Positions 6,759 to 13,581 of a DNA stretch of 13,700 nucleotides are shown piece after piece (positions within the stretch are counted from its first letter, which is position 1; every line of letters starts with the position of its first letter). The translations under genes were made by a program, and so were the position numbers. This DNA comes from an uncultured Eubacteriales bacterium (lineage in GTDB: Bacteria; Bacillota; Clostridia; Oscillospirales; CAG-272), in assembly GCA_900552255.1 (NCBI GenBank), contig URZF01000021.1, forward strand, positions 1-13,700, in the 5' to 3' direction. A model generated the notes under the pieces. That model searched no databases. It saw only the letters and a program-made list of their open reading frames with translations, and was not told the DNA's origin.

Positions 6759-7760
6759 ATGAGGGAATATAACGTTGCCGTTCTCGGCGCGACGGGCGCT
6801 GTCGGACGGGAAATGGTGAAAATATTGGAGGAGCGGAATTTTCCTGTTAAAAACTTAATCCCGCTTGCCAGCGCAAGGAGCGCGGGCACGGCGATCGGGT
6901 TTCATGGGGAAAGCGTCACGGTGAGGGAGGTATCTCCTGCTTCCTTTGCGGGTGTGGACATCGTTCTCGGAGCGGCGCCAAACAAGCTGGCGCGTGAATA
7001 TGCGCCCCATATCACGGCGGCGGGCGCGGTGTTTGTCGACAATTCCAGCGCATTCCGCATGGAGGCGGACGTGCCGCTTGTCATCCCGGAGATCAATCCG
7101 GAGGACGCAGCCCGGCATCATGGCATCATCTCCAATCCGAACTGTTCGACGATCGTCACGCTTGTGGCGGTGAACGCGATCGGAAAGTTGTCCCCGATCC
7201 GGTCGATGACGGTATCCACCTATCAGGCGGTTTCCGGTGCGGGCGCGGGCGGTCCCGTCGAGCTGGAAGCGGAGATTGCGGCGATTTCTGCCGGAGAGCG
7301 TTATGAGCCTTCGGTTTTTCCGTATCAGATCGCGTATAATCTGATCCCGCAGATCGGAGATTTTATGGAAAACGGTTATACCGCCGAGGAAATGAAAATG
7401 CAGAATGAGGGCAGAAAGATCCTGCATTTGCCGGAGCTTCGCGTCGGATGTACCTGTGTTCGCGTTCCGGTTGTGAGAAGCCATTCGATTTCCGTATCCT
7501 TGATTACGGAGCGGCAGGTATCGCCTGACGAGGCGCGTGCCGCGGTGGCGGCGGCTCCGGGATGTCGGCTTGTCGATGATCCGGCGGGAAAGAAGTATCC
7601 GATGCCGCTCGACACCTCCGATCAGGATCTTGTTTTTGTCGGACGGATCCGTCAGGACATCGCAAACGAGAACGGACTTTCCCTTTGGTGCTGCGGCGAT
7701 CAGGTGCGAAAGGGTGCTGCGACCAATACCGTGCAGATTGCGGAGCTGCTGATACAGTAA
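6759..7760 (+). CDS. asd: Aspartate-semialdehyde dehydrogenase
   Basis: Asd reduces aspartyl phosphate to aspartate semialdehyde with NADPH, supplying DapA and also threonine and methionine synthesis. From the ATG at 6759 the protein has 333 residues, typical of Gram-positive Asd. The Rossmann motif is LGATGAVG (9-16). NSSAFRM (95-101) and the catalytic cysteine C129 in SNPNCSTIV (125-133) follow, then TYQAVSGAGAGG (154-165) and RVPVVRSHS (235-243) with the catalytic histidine H242. Starting at 6729 would add ten residues (MKDAPRGVAF) before a normal N-terminus, so it is disfavoured. It is the last gene of the unit and is closed immediately by a terminator. A possible internal promoter would let it be expressed separately from the lysine genes, which would suit its shared role. 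Confidence 0.96.
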   Translation: MREYNVAVLGATGAVGREMVKILEERNFPVKNLIPLASARSAGTAIGFHGESVTVREVSPASFAGVDIVLGAAPNKLAREYAPHITAAGAVFVDNSSAFRMEADVPLVIPEINPEDAARHHGIISNPNCSTIVTLVAVNAIGKLSPIRSMTVSTYQAVSGAGAGGPVELEAEIAAISAGERYEPSVFPYQIAYNLIPQIGDFMENGYTAEEMKMQNEGRKILHLPELRVGCTCVRVPVVRSHSISVSLITERQVSPDEARAAVAAAPGCRLVDDPAGKKYPMPLDTSDQDLVFVGRIRQDIANENGLSLWCCGDQVRKGAATNTVQIAELLIQ

Positions 7761-7790
7761 AAAGAGCGGTTGAAAGACCGCTCTTTTATT
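7760..7790 (+). terminator. Rho-independent terminator of the lysine operon
   Basis: AAAGAGCGGT (7761-7770) pairs perfectly with ACCGCTCTTT (7777-7786) around a 6-base loop, and A7760-T7787 can add an eleventh pair. Only a short T run (7784-7787, then ATT) follows. Because the stem is A-rich on its left side, it could also work in the reverse direction. Confidence 0.9.
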
Positions 7791-7794
7791 GAGG

Positions 7795-7825
7795 TTTCTC
7801 CTTTCTGAAGGAAAAAGCACCAAAA
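7795..7825 (+). repeat. Left copy of imperfect direct repeat ending CACCAAAA
   Basis: An imperfect hairpin (TCCTT 7799-7803 with AAGGA 7808-7812, TCTG loop) is followed by AAAAAG and CACCAAAA at 7818-7825. It matches the right copy at 8205-8233 in layout and in most bases. Confidence 0.5.
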
Positions 7826-8140
7826 GACTCATTGAGGCTACCGCCTCAAACTCCCATGCTTCTGTTGGGAAGCGTATACACACGGCTCCCAACAGACGGA
7901 ACCGCGCACCTGCGTGCGCTCTCCGTCATTCGCCGTGCGGGAAGTAACTGCCGCTGGGAAGCCTGCGCCCGCAGGCGCAAGGCGCGCGCCGTGTGAGCGC
8001 CCTCCGGCACGATGCTTGCAAAAGGGGCGGCGACCCGCGGATCACGCGAACGAAGTGAGCGTGGACGCCGTCTTTCATAGCCGCTATCGAACCGCTGCCA
8101 GCCGCACGAACGGTCAAGCCGGAGGCTTGCGGTTCTTTTG

Positions 8141-8168
8141 ATGCTTTTCTTTCTGTAAAGAAAAGCAT
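8141..8168. repeat. Perfect 12-bp hairpin
   Basis: ATGCTTTTCTTT (8141-8152) pairs exactly with AAAGAAAAGCAT (8157-8168) around a CTGT loop. It is the longest perfect stem in the window. No T tract follows on the + strand, so it does not look like a forward terminator. Confidence 0.7.
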
Positions 8169-8204
8169 GCGTTCTCTCCTTTGCCAAAGGAGAAAAATAT
8201 GAGC

Positions 8205-8233
8205 TTTTCTCACTGAGGAGAAAAACACCAAAA
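8205..8233 (+). repeat. Right copy of imperfect direct repeat ending CACCAAAA
   Basis: TTTTCTC (8205-8211) pairs with GAGAAAA (8218-8224). CACCAAAA follows at 8226-8233, 408 bases after the same octamer in the left copy. It lies just ahead of the ribosome binding site of the next gene. Confidence 0.5.
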
Positions 8234-8262
8234 ATCATCATAAATAAAAGGAGAATCAATTT

Positions 8263-9495
8263 ATGGAACAACTTCGCGGAAATGCCTTCGTCGGGCAGTC
8301 CGGAGGACCCACCGCCGCCATCAACGCCACCCTTGCGGGCGTCATCCGCGGCGCCATGGAATGCGACGGCGTCGGCAAGCTCTACGGCGCAAAAAACGGC
8401 ATCGAGGGCGTGCTCGCCAAGACGTTCATCGATCTTTCCGGCATGACGGAGGACGAGCTTTGCCTCTTGGAAAATACGCCGGCCGCCGCACTCGGCTCCT
8501 GCCGAAAGAAGCTCCCGCCGGATTTCGAGGGGGAAAACCGCAAAATCTATGACGATATTCTCGCGGTATTCCGTGAATACGACATCCGTTATTTCTTCTA
8601 CATCGGCGGCAACGACTCGATGGATACCGTAGCAAAGCTCTCCCGCTATACAAGGGAGGTCGGATATGAAATGCGCGTCATCGGCGTGCCGAAAACCATC
8701 GACAACGATCTTGCAGGCACCGATCATACACCCGGCTTCGGCTCCGCCGCAAAATACATCGCCGCGACGATGCAGGAGATTCTGCGCGATACCGCCGTTT
8801 ACACGGTAAAGGCCGTCACCATCGTGGAAATTATGGGACGCGACGCGGGCTGGCTTACAGCCGCGGCGGCACTTCCCTCTCTTTATACAAACGTTTCACC
8901 CGATCTCGTCTATCTGCCGGAGGTGCCGTTTGATTACGACCGCTTCTTCGAGGACGTTGAAAAAGCCTTTGAGCGTCACCCGAATGTTGTGGTCGCCGTC
9001 TCGGAGGGCGTGCGCACGGCGGACGGAAGATATGTCGGCGAGGGCACGCAAAGCGGCGCCGCCGACGCCTTCGGCCATAAATATCTCTCCGGCACGGGCA
9101 AGGCGCTCGAGCTTGCCGTCAAGGAGAAATTCGGCTGCAAGGTGCGCTCGATCGAGCTGAATCTGCCGCAGCGCTGCGCTTCCCATTTCGCGTCGAAAAC
9201 CGACCTTGACGAATCCGTGACGATCGGCCGCGCCGCCGTTTGGTATGCGGTCTCCGGCGAAACCGGAAAAATGATGGTATTCGTTCGAGGCAAGGGAGAC
9301 GCTTATGAAATCGGCGTCGACAGCTCCGATATCACAGGTATCGCCAACGTCATACGAAAGGTGCCGCGGGAATATATCAACGAGCGCGGCAACGGCGTAA
9401 CGCCCGCGTGTCTCTCCTACATCGCGCCGCTCATTCTCGGAGAACCGACGCTCGTCTATGAAGGCGGGCTCCCGAAGCATTTCTCATTCAAATAA
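8263..9495 (+). CDS. pfp: 6-phosphofructokinase, pyrophosphate-dependent type
   Basis: The enzyme phosphorylates fructose 6-phosphate at C1 in glycolysis. The 410-residue length and active site point to pyrophosphate rather than ATP as donor. The nucleotide loop reads IGGNDSMDT (114-122), with D118 where ATP enzymes carry glycine, and PKTIDNDL (143-150) has K144 where ATP enzymes have glycine or another small residue. Catalytic D147 and D149 are intact. Further conserved parts are GQSGGPTAAINATLAG (11-26), TDHTPGFGSAAKY (153-165), MGRDAGWLTA (191-200) and the sugar-phosphate region VSEGVRTADGRYVGEG (246-261). N117 replaces the aspartate of the more usual GGDDS. AAAGGAG (8247-8253) lies 9 bases before the ATG. 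It is the first gene of the second unit. Reversible PPi-linked glycolysis is common in anaerobes, but donor choice should be treated as inferred. Confidence 0.9.
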   Translation: MEQLRGNAFVGQSGGPTAAINATLAGVIRGAMECDGVGKLYGAKNGIEGVLAKTFIDLSGMTEDELCLLENTPAAALGSCRKKLPPDFEGENRKIYDDILAVFREYDIRYFFYIGGNDSMDTVAKLSRYTREVGYEMRVIGVPKTIDNDLAGTDHTPGFGSAAKYIAATMQEILRDTAVYTVKAVTIVEIMGRDAGWLTAAAALPSLYTNVSPDLVYLPEVPFDYDRFFEDVEKAFERHPNVVVAVSEGVRTADGRYVGEGTQSGAADAFGHKYLSGTGKALELAVKEKFGCKVRSIELNLPQRCASHFASKTDLDESVTIGRAAVWYAVSGETGKMMVFVRGKGDAYEIGVDSSDITGIANVIRKVPREYINERGNGVTPACLSYIAPLILGEPTLVYEGGLPKHFSFK

Positions 9496-9516
9496 CGATA
9501 GAAAGAAATAAGAACC

Positions 9517-9534
9517 GCCGTCCCCTCGGACGGC
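9517..9534 (+). other. 7-bp tetraloop hairpin between pfp and the dehydrogenase gene
   Basis: GCCGTCC (9517-9523) pairs perfectly with GGACGGC (9528-9534) around a CCTC loop. No T tract follows; the ribosome binding site GGAGG starts three bases later. It may act in mRNA processing or stability, or as weak attenuation. Confidence 0.5.
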
Positions 9535-9536
9535 AT

Positions 9537-9541
9537 GGAGG
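9537..9541 (+). promoter_or_regulatory. Ribosome binding site that fixes the dehydrogenase start
   Basis: GGAGG lies 5 bases before the ATG at 9547. The in-frame ATG at 9535 overlaps the site itself and abuts the hairpin, so it cannot use it. Confidence 0.75.
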
Positions 9542-9546
9542 ATATC

Positions 9547-10545
9547 ATGACGGCAGTCTTTTTTTCCAAACGCTATTTCAATATCGATAACGTCTACAGC
9601 GAGGAAAGCAAGCGCAGACTTGCGGAAAAGCTCACCTTCATCGCGCCGGTCAAAAGCGAAAAGGAGCTGGAGGCGCGCAAGGAAGAAACCGTAAAGGTAG
9701 ACTACATCTTCTCCACATGGGGCATGCCCGCTCTCTCAAAAGAGGAAATTCGGCGCTATTTCCCGAATCTGAAGCACGTATTTTACGCCGCCGGCACGGT
9801 TCAGAGCTTTGCGCGTCCGTTCCTTGAGCTCGGAATCCCCGTCCATTCGGCTTGGCGCGCCAACGGCATTCCCGTCGCGGAGGTCACCGTCTCCGAAATC
9901 ATCCTCGCAAGCAAGGGCTTTTTCCGCCGGCGCGTCCGCTCGCATGGAGACTGGCACAACGACGATCCGGATTATCATTTTCCGGGCAATTACGGCACAA
10001 AAATCGGGATTCTCGGCGCCGGCATGATCGGCTCAAAGGTCATCGAGCTGCTCGCGCCGTATCACCTGGAGCTTTTCGTATTCGATCCGTTTCTCTCCGA
10101 GGAAAGAGCTGCGCAGCTGCACGTGAAGAAAGCCTCCTTGGAGGAAATTTTCGAGCGCTGCCACGTCGTCACCAATCATATCGCAAACAAGCCGGAAACC
10201 GTCGGCATGATAAGCCGGGATCTCCTTTCTCGCATGGGCGAATATGCCGTGTTCATCAACACGGGACGCGGCGCGCAGGTGGATATGCAGGCGCTCGTCG
10301 ACGAGCTGCGCGCTCATCCCGGACGCACGGCGCTGCTCGACGTAACAGACCCCGAGGAGCCGCCCCGCGAGGACAGCGAGCTCTATCGCCTTGACAACGT
10401 GTTTCTGACCCCGCACATCGCCGGCAGCATCGGCTATGAAACGCATCGGCTCGCGGACTTCATGGTCGAGGAATACGAACAAATTGCCGCGGGAAAGCCC
10501 GCGCGCCACACCGTGACGCTTGCCATGCTCGAAACTATGGCGTAA
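9547..10545 (+). CDS. D-isomer-specific 2-hydroxyacid dehydrogenase family protein
   Basis: This family reduces 2-keto acids, or oxidises D-2-hydroxyacids, with NAD(P)H in the cytoplasm. The 332-residue protein has a divergent N-terminal catalytic half, then the NAD-binding domain with GILGAGMIGSKV (154-165) and an acidic cofactor-selecting residue at D180 (VFDP), which favours NAD(H). Catalytic landmarks are FINTGRGAQVD (236-246) with R241, LLDVTDPEEPP (263-273) with the acid at E270 or E271, and the proton-relay H290 in LTPHIAGS (287-294). Substrate cannot be read from sequence; glyoxylate/hydroxypyruvate, phosphoglycerate and branched-keto-acid enzymes share these motifs, and the lack of a C-terminal ACT domain argues against long-form SerA. 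It sits 51 bases after pfp and 26 before the flavin oxidoreductase gene, so it is probably in the same transcript. Confidence 0.88.
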   Translation: MTAVFFSKRYFNIDNVYSEESKRRLAEKLTFIAPVKSEKELEARKEETVKVDYIFSTWGMPALSKEEIRRYFPNLKHVFYAAGTVQSFARPFLELGIPVHSAWRANGIPVAEVTVSEIILASKGFFRRRVRSHGDWHNDDPDYHFPGNYGTKIGILGAGMIGSKVIELLAPYHLELFVFDPFLSEERAAQLHVKKASLEEIFERCHVVTNHIANKPETVGMISRDLLSRMGEYAVFINTGRGAQVDMQALVDELRAHPGRTALLDVTDPEEPPREDSELYRLDNVFLTPHIAGSIGYETHRLADFMVEEYEQIAAGKPARHTVTLAMLETMA

Positions 10546-10571
10546 ATTCAGAGGACCGGAGGGCAACAGCC

Positions 10572-11909
10572 ATGTACGCATACGAAAAAAAAGACCCCTA
10601 CACCTTTTCCTTTACCTCGGCGGACGAGCTTCGCCTATATATTGAGAACAACGGATTGGACATTCCTTTCTCCGACGATCTTTCCCCGCTCGCGGCGAAA
10701 AAAGAGCTGCGCACGCGCGGGGGACATATCACGCTTCAAAATTCCCTCACCGTACATCCGATGGAGGGCTTCGACGGAGAGCCGGACGGCACGCCGTCCG
10801 CGCTTTCCCACAGACGCTATCTGCGCTTTGCCCGTTCCGGCGCGGCTCTCATTTGGTCGGAGGCGATCGCCGTCCTGCCGGAAGCCCGCACCTCCGATCA
10901 TCAAATCATGATTACAGAGAAAAACGCGGACGCCTATAAAGCCCTCATCTCGGACATGAAAAAAATCTCGGATGCGCCGGTCATCGCACAGCTGACGCAT
11001 TCCGGCAGATTCTCCAAAAACAGCGTAACGCCTCATCCGCTTTTCGCGACGAGAAGCCTGCCGTTTGAGTCCGTCCGCCCGGGCGACCGCGAGGTGCCGG
11101 TCGTCACCGACGAATATCTCGATACCCTGCCCGACGCGTTCGCGCGCGCCGCAAAGCTTGCGGAAAACGCGGGCTTCGACGGCATCGACATCAAGGCCTG
11201 CCACGGGTATCTGCTCTCGGAGCTTCTCTCCGCGCACACGCGCGAGGGAAAATACGGCGGTTCCTTTGAGAACCGCACACGGCTCATGCTCGACATCACG
11301 GACGCGGTGCGCGCCGTGCTCCGTCCCGAGACGATTCTCGCTTCGCGTCTTTCCGTCTCCGATATGATCGACTATCCTTACGGCTTCGGCGTCTCCGAGA
11401 CCGTTCCCGCGTCCCCCGACTTCACCGAAGCAAAAAAGCTCATCGGCCTTCTGATGGAAAAAGGCCTTTCGCTGATCGACATGACGATGGGCTCTCCCTA
11501 TTTCAATCCGCATGTCAACCGTCCGTACAGCAAGGGCGGCTATGTCCCGCCGGAGCATCCGCTCCGCGGCGTGGAGCGGCTCATCGGCGCGTCACGCGAG
11601 ATTCAGACCGCGTTTCCGGAGCTTTGCCTCATCGGCACCGGATACAGTTATCTCAGGCAGTTCGCGCCGTATGTCGCGGCGGGCGCGCTTCGGGACGGGG
11701 ACGCGACGCTCATCGGCTTCGGCCGTATGGCGTTCGCATACGAAGGCTTCGCGCATGACATGACCACGGGCACTGTCGATCCCCATAAGGTCTGCATCGC
11801 GTGCAGTAAGTGTACGGAAATCATGCGGGCGGGCGGCACGACGGGATGTCCCATCCGCGATCAGGAGATTTATCTCCCCATCTACCGCGAAACCTGCATG
11901 AAAAAATAA
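10572..11909 (+). CDS. NADH:flavin oxidoreductase of the old yellow enzyme family with iron-sulfur motif
   Basis: This is an FMN-dependent TIM-barrel ene-reductase of 445 residues. Typical segments are QNSLTVHPMEGFDG (56-69), VIAQLTHSGRFS (137-148), DIKACHGYLLSELLSAHTR (206-224), YGGSFENRTRLMLD (228-241) and the C-terminal phosphate-binding region ATLIGFGRMAFAY (378-390). A cysteine cluster C408-x2-C411-x2-C414-x11-C426 resembles the [4Fe-4S] site of 2,4-dienoyl-CoA reductase, but the protein stops there: the extra flavodoxin-like/FAD domain of that enzyme is absent. At the substrate site, aligned with the two histidines of YqjM-type enzymes, I read K208 and H211. GGAGGG precedes the ATG by 8 bases. 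The natural substrate is unknown; an electron-accepting role on activated alkenes is the family expectation. Confidence 0.88.
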   Translation: MYAYEKKDPYTFSFTSADELRLYIENNGLDIPFSDDLSPLAAKKELRTRGGHITLQNSLTVHPMEGFDGEPDGTPSALSHRRYLRFARSGAALIWSEAIAVLPEARTSDHQIMITEKNADAYKALISDMKKISDAPVIAQLTHSGRFSKNSVTPHPLFATRSLPFESVRPGDREVPVVTDEYLDTLPDAFARAAKLAENAGFDGIDIKACHGYLLSELLSAHTREGKYGGSFENRTRLMLDITDAVRAVLRPETILASRLSVSDMIDYPYGFGVSETVPASPDFTEAKKLIGLLMEKGLSLIDMTMGSPYFNPHVNRPYSKGGYVPPEHPLRGVERLIGASREIQTAFPELCLIGTGYSYLRQFAPYVAAGALRDGDATLIGFGRMAFAYEGFAHDMTTGTVDPHKVCIACSKCTEIMRAGGTTGCPIRDQEIYLPIYRETCMKK

Positions 11910-11925
11910 AAGGGAGGCGTCGCCT

Positions 11926-12687
11926 ATGACAGGACAATATGCCGTTCTATCGGAATTTTACGACCGACTGATGGAGGACACCGATTACGACGCATGGGCG
12001 TCGTTTTATATCCGCTGCTTTAAAAAATATGAAATATCACCCGGGAGGATTCTCGACCTCGCCTGCGGCACCGGAAATATCACGCTCCCGCTCGCAAAAC
12101 GCGGATACGAGCTGACCGGCATCGATCAGAGCGCGGAAATGCTCGCTCTCGCAAGAAAAAAAGCGGACGAGAAAGGGCTTCGCGTTTGTCTTTCCGAGCA
12201 GAACATCGCCTGCTTCGACGCCGGCGGCGGCTTTGAGGCTGCAATCTGCTCCTTCGACGGCATCAATTATCTGACGAAAAGCGCGGATGTGCTCTCCTGC
12301 CTCGCTCGGGTATATGAAGCCCTCACAGACGGCGGCCTTTTTATTTTCGATATCGGCACGCCATACAAATATCGGAATATTCTTGCCGACCGCACATACG
12401 ACTATGAATACGACGACCTTTTCGTCTCTTGGCAGAATTATTACTGCGAGAAAAACCGGCTCTGCGATTTCTATCTCACCTTTTTTGTGAAAGACGGGAC
12501 GATGTGGCGCCGGTTCGACGAAAATCAGCGCCAGCGGTGCTATTCGCTCCGAACAATAGAAAAAATGCTGCGGGATACCGGATTTTCCCTTTTGGAAACG
12601 GCCTCGGACACCGATTTTTCGCCGATGTCGGACACCTCGGAGCGATGCTTTTTCATCTGCCGGAAATCCGAAGAAAAATCCTCATAA
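11926..12687 (+). CDS. Class I SAM-dependent methyltransferase, substrate unknown
   Basis: The 253-residue protein has a Rossmann-like methyltransferase core. Motif I is ILDLACGTGNITLPLA (42-57). The ribose-binding acid is D67 in LTGIDQSAEMLALAR (63-77), and the motif IV/post-I region is FEAAICSFDGINYL (103-116). Next comes GGLFIFDIGTP (136-146). The N-terminal YAVLSEFYDRLMEDTDYDAW (5-24) and an aromatic-rich insert (YDYEYDDLFVSWQNYY, 158-173) resemble a common Firmicutes group of uncharacterised methyltransferases. The target cannot be inferred. AGGGAGG lies 8 bases before the ATG. It follows the flavin oxidoreductase gene by 16 bases, and its TAA (12685-12687) is directly joined to the ribosome binding site of hslO, so it is co-transcribed with hslO. 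Confidence 0.85.
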   Translation: MTGQYAVLSEFYDRLMEDTDYDAWASFYIRCFKKYEISPGRILDLACGTGNITLPLAKRGYELTGIDQSAEMLALARKKADEKGLRVCLSEQNIACFDAGGGFEAAICSFDGINYLTKSADVLSCLARVYEALTDGGLFIFDIGTPYKYRNILADRTYDYEYDDLFVSWQNYYCEKNRLCDFYLTFFVKDGTMWRRFDENQRQRCYSLRTIEKMLRDTGFSLLETASDTDFSPMSDTSERCFFICRKSEEKSS

Positions 12688-12696
12688 GGAGGCTCC

Positions 12697-13569
12697 ATGG
12701 AAAAAAACAACGTACTCCGCGCGATGACCCATGACGGGGCGGCGCGGATTCTCATCATCAATTCAACGAAGATCGTCGATACCGCGGTCCGGTATCACGG
12801 CACCGTGCCGACCGCGACGGCGGCGCTCGGCCGCGTCATGACCGCCGCTTCCCTGATGGGCACCATGCTCAAAGAACCGGAAGGAAGGCTCACGGTAAAA
12901 TTCAAGGGGGACGGTCCTGCCGGTATCCTTCTCGCCGTTTCCGACTATATGGGAAACGTCAAGGGCCATATCGGGAATCCGTCAGCGGAGCTGCCGAAGA
13001 AGCCGAACGGAAAGCTCGATGTCGGCGGCATCGTCGGTCACGGCGAGCTATGCGTCATCCGCGACGAGGGGACGGGCGAGCCGCAGACCGGCATCTCGGA
13101 GATCACAAGCGGCGAGATCGCGGAGGATATCTGCGCCTATTTCGCCCAAAGCGAACAGATCCCGACGGTGTGCTCGCTCGGCGTGCTCGTCGATACCGAT
13201 CTGTCCTGCCGCGCGGCGGGCGGCATTCTCATCCAGCTCCTGCCCTACGCTGCGGAAGAGACCGTCGCCGCCATTGAAAAGAATCTGCCGAAAATGTCGA
13301 ATATCTCCTCCCTTTTCGACAAAGGAATGTCAAATGAAGAGGTCGCGGCGTTCGTGCTCGACGGAATCGAATACGACGTCTTCGACACATTCTCGGCGGA
13401 ATACCGATGCGACTGCCGCCGTGAAAGGATCTTGGAGGCACTGTCAAGCTTCTCCGAAAAGGAGCTGGACGACACCTTTTTGGACGACGAACAGATCGAG
13501 GTCTGCTGTCGGTTCTGCGATAAAAAATATTACTATACCCGAGACGATATCGAAAAAGCGCGCCGGTGA
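12697..13569 (+). CDS. hslO: Hsp33 redox-regulated chaperonin
   Basis: Hsp33 is a cytoplasmic holdase that is silent when reduced and zinc-bound. Under oxidation combined with unfolding stress it is activated by forming disulfides. The 290-residue length is standard. The N-terminal substrate-binding domain contains GRVMTAASLMGTMLK (45-59), LTVKFKGDGPAG (65-76), VSDYMGNVKGHIGNP (81-95) and GGIVGHGELCVIRD (110-123). The C-terminal zinc switch has both halves of the family motif: C238-x-C240 in RCDCRRERI and C271-x2-C274 in CCRFCDKKY. C270 is an extra neighbouring cysteine. GGAGG at 12688-12692 is 4 bases before the ATG. It is the last gene of the second unit, and its pairing with a flavin oxidoreductase hints at a redox-stress theme. 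Confidence 0.96.
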   Translation: MEKNNVLRAMTHDGAARILIINSTKIVDTAVRYHGTVPTATAALGRVMTAASLMGTMLKEPEGRLTVKFKGDGPAGILLAVSDYMGNVKGHIGNPSAELPKKPNGKLDVGGIVGHGELCVIRDEGTGEPQTGISEITSGEIAEDICAYFAQSEQIPTVCSLGVLVDTDLSCRAAGGILIQLLPYAAEETVAAIEKNLPKMSNISSLFDKGMSNEEVAAFVLDGIEYDVFDTFSAEYRCDCRRERILEALSSFSEKELDDTFLDDEQIEVCCRFCDKKYYYTRDDIEKARR

Positions 13570-13581
13570 CGGCCAATAAAC

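Larger units (their letters stand above)
7795..8233. repeat. Palindrome-dense non-coding element, probably an interspersed repeat
   Basis: This fills the gene-free stretch between asd and the phosphofructokinase. It contains a chain of inverted repeats: 7832-7838/7843-7849, 7861-7870/7887-7896 (10 bp), 7904-7909/7914-7919, 7961-7966/7971-7976, the palindrome GGCGCGCGCC at 7981-7990, 8043-8047/8059-8063 nested inside 8028-8032/8066-8070, 8115-8120/8124-8129, 8141-8152/8157-8168 (12 bp), 8175-8182/8186-8193 and 8205-8211/8218-8224. The ends share an imperfect direct repeat. Open frames on both strands here are arginine-rich and low in complexity, have no convincing starts, and look accidental. 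No transposase is present. A REP/MITE-like element fits best; a structured RNA is possible. I found no convincing promoter for the downstream unit within it. Confidence 0.55.

Noticed and set aside
7914..8231. Open frames of 75 and 101 residues on opposite strands within the junction
   Set aside because: They overlap each other, are low in complexity, lack convincing ribosome binding sites, and follow the inverted repeats. They look like products of GC-rich repeat DNA.
7795..8233. CRISPR array
   Set aside because: The repeated hairpins differ in sequence and spacing, there are no regular spacers, and no cas gene is present.
7795..8233. Replication terminus dif site at the skew change
   Set aside because: I saw no 28-base sequence resembling the A/T-centred XerC/XerD recombination site known from Bacillus, so a terminus remains only one possible reading of the skew.
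8225..8262. Promoter for pfp in the A/T-rich stretch before its ribosome binding site
   Set aside because: A CATAAA lies at 8239-8244 but no acceptable -35 is 16-18 bases upstream, and the start would fall on the ribosome binding site. The promoter of this unit is unresolved.
7846..8727. Long minus-strand open frame across the palindromic element and into pfp
   Set aside because: It runs antisense through conserved pfp coding sequence, and its remainder is arginine-rich translation of palindromes with no recognisable domain.
11915..11925. Small AGGC-GTC-GCCT hairpin overlapping the methyltransferase ribosome binding site
   Set aside because: It has only four pairs with a 3-base loop, too weak and too likely by chance to claim translational control.
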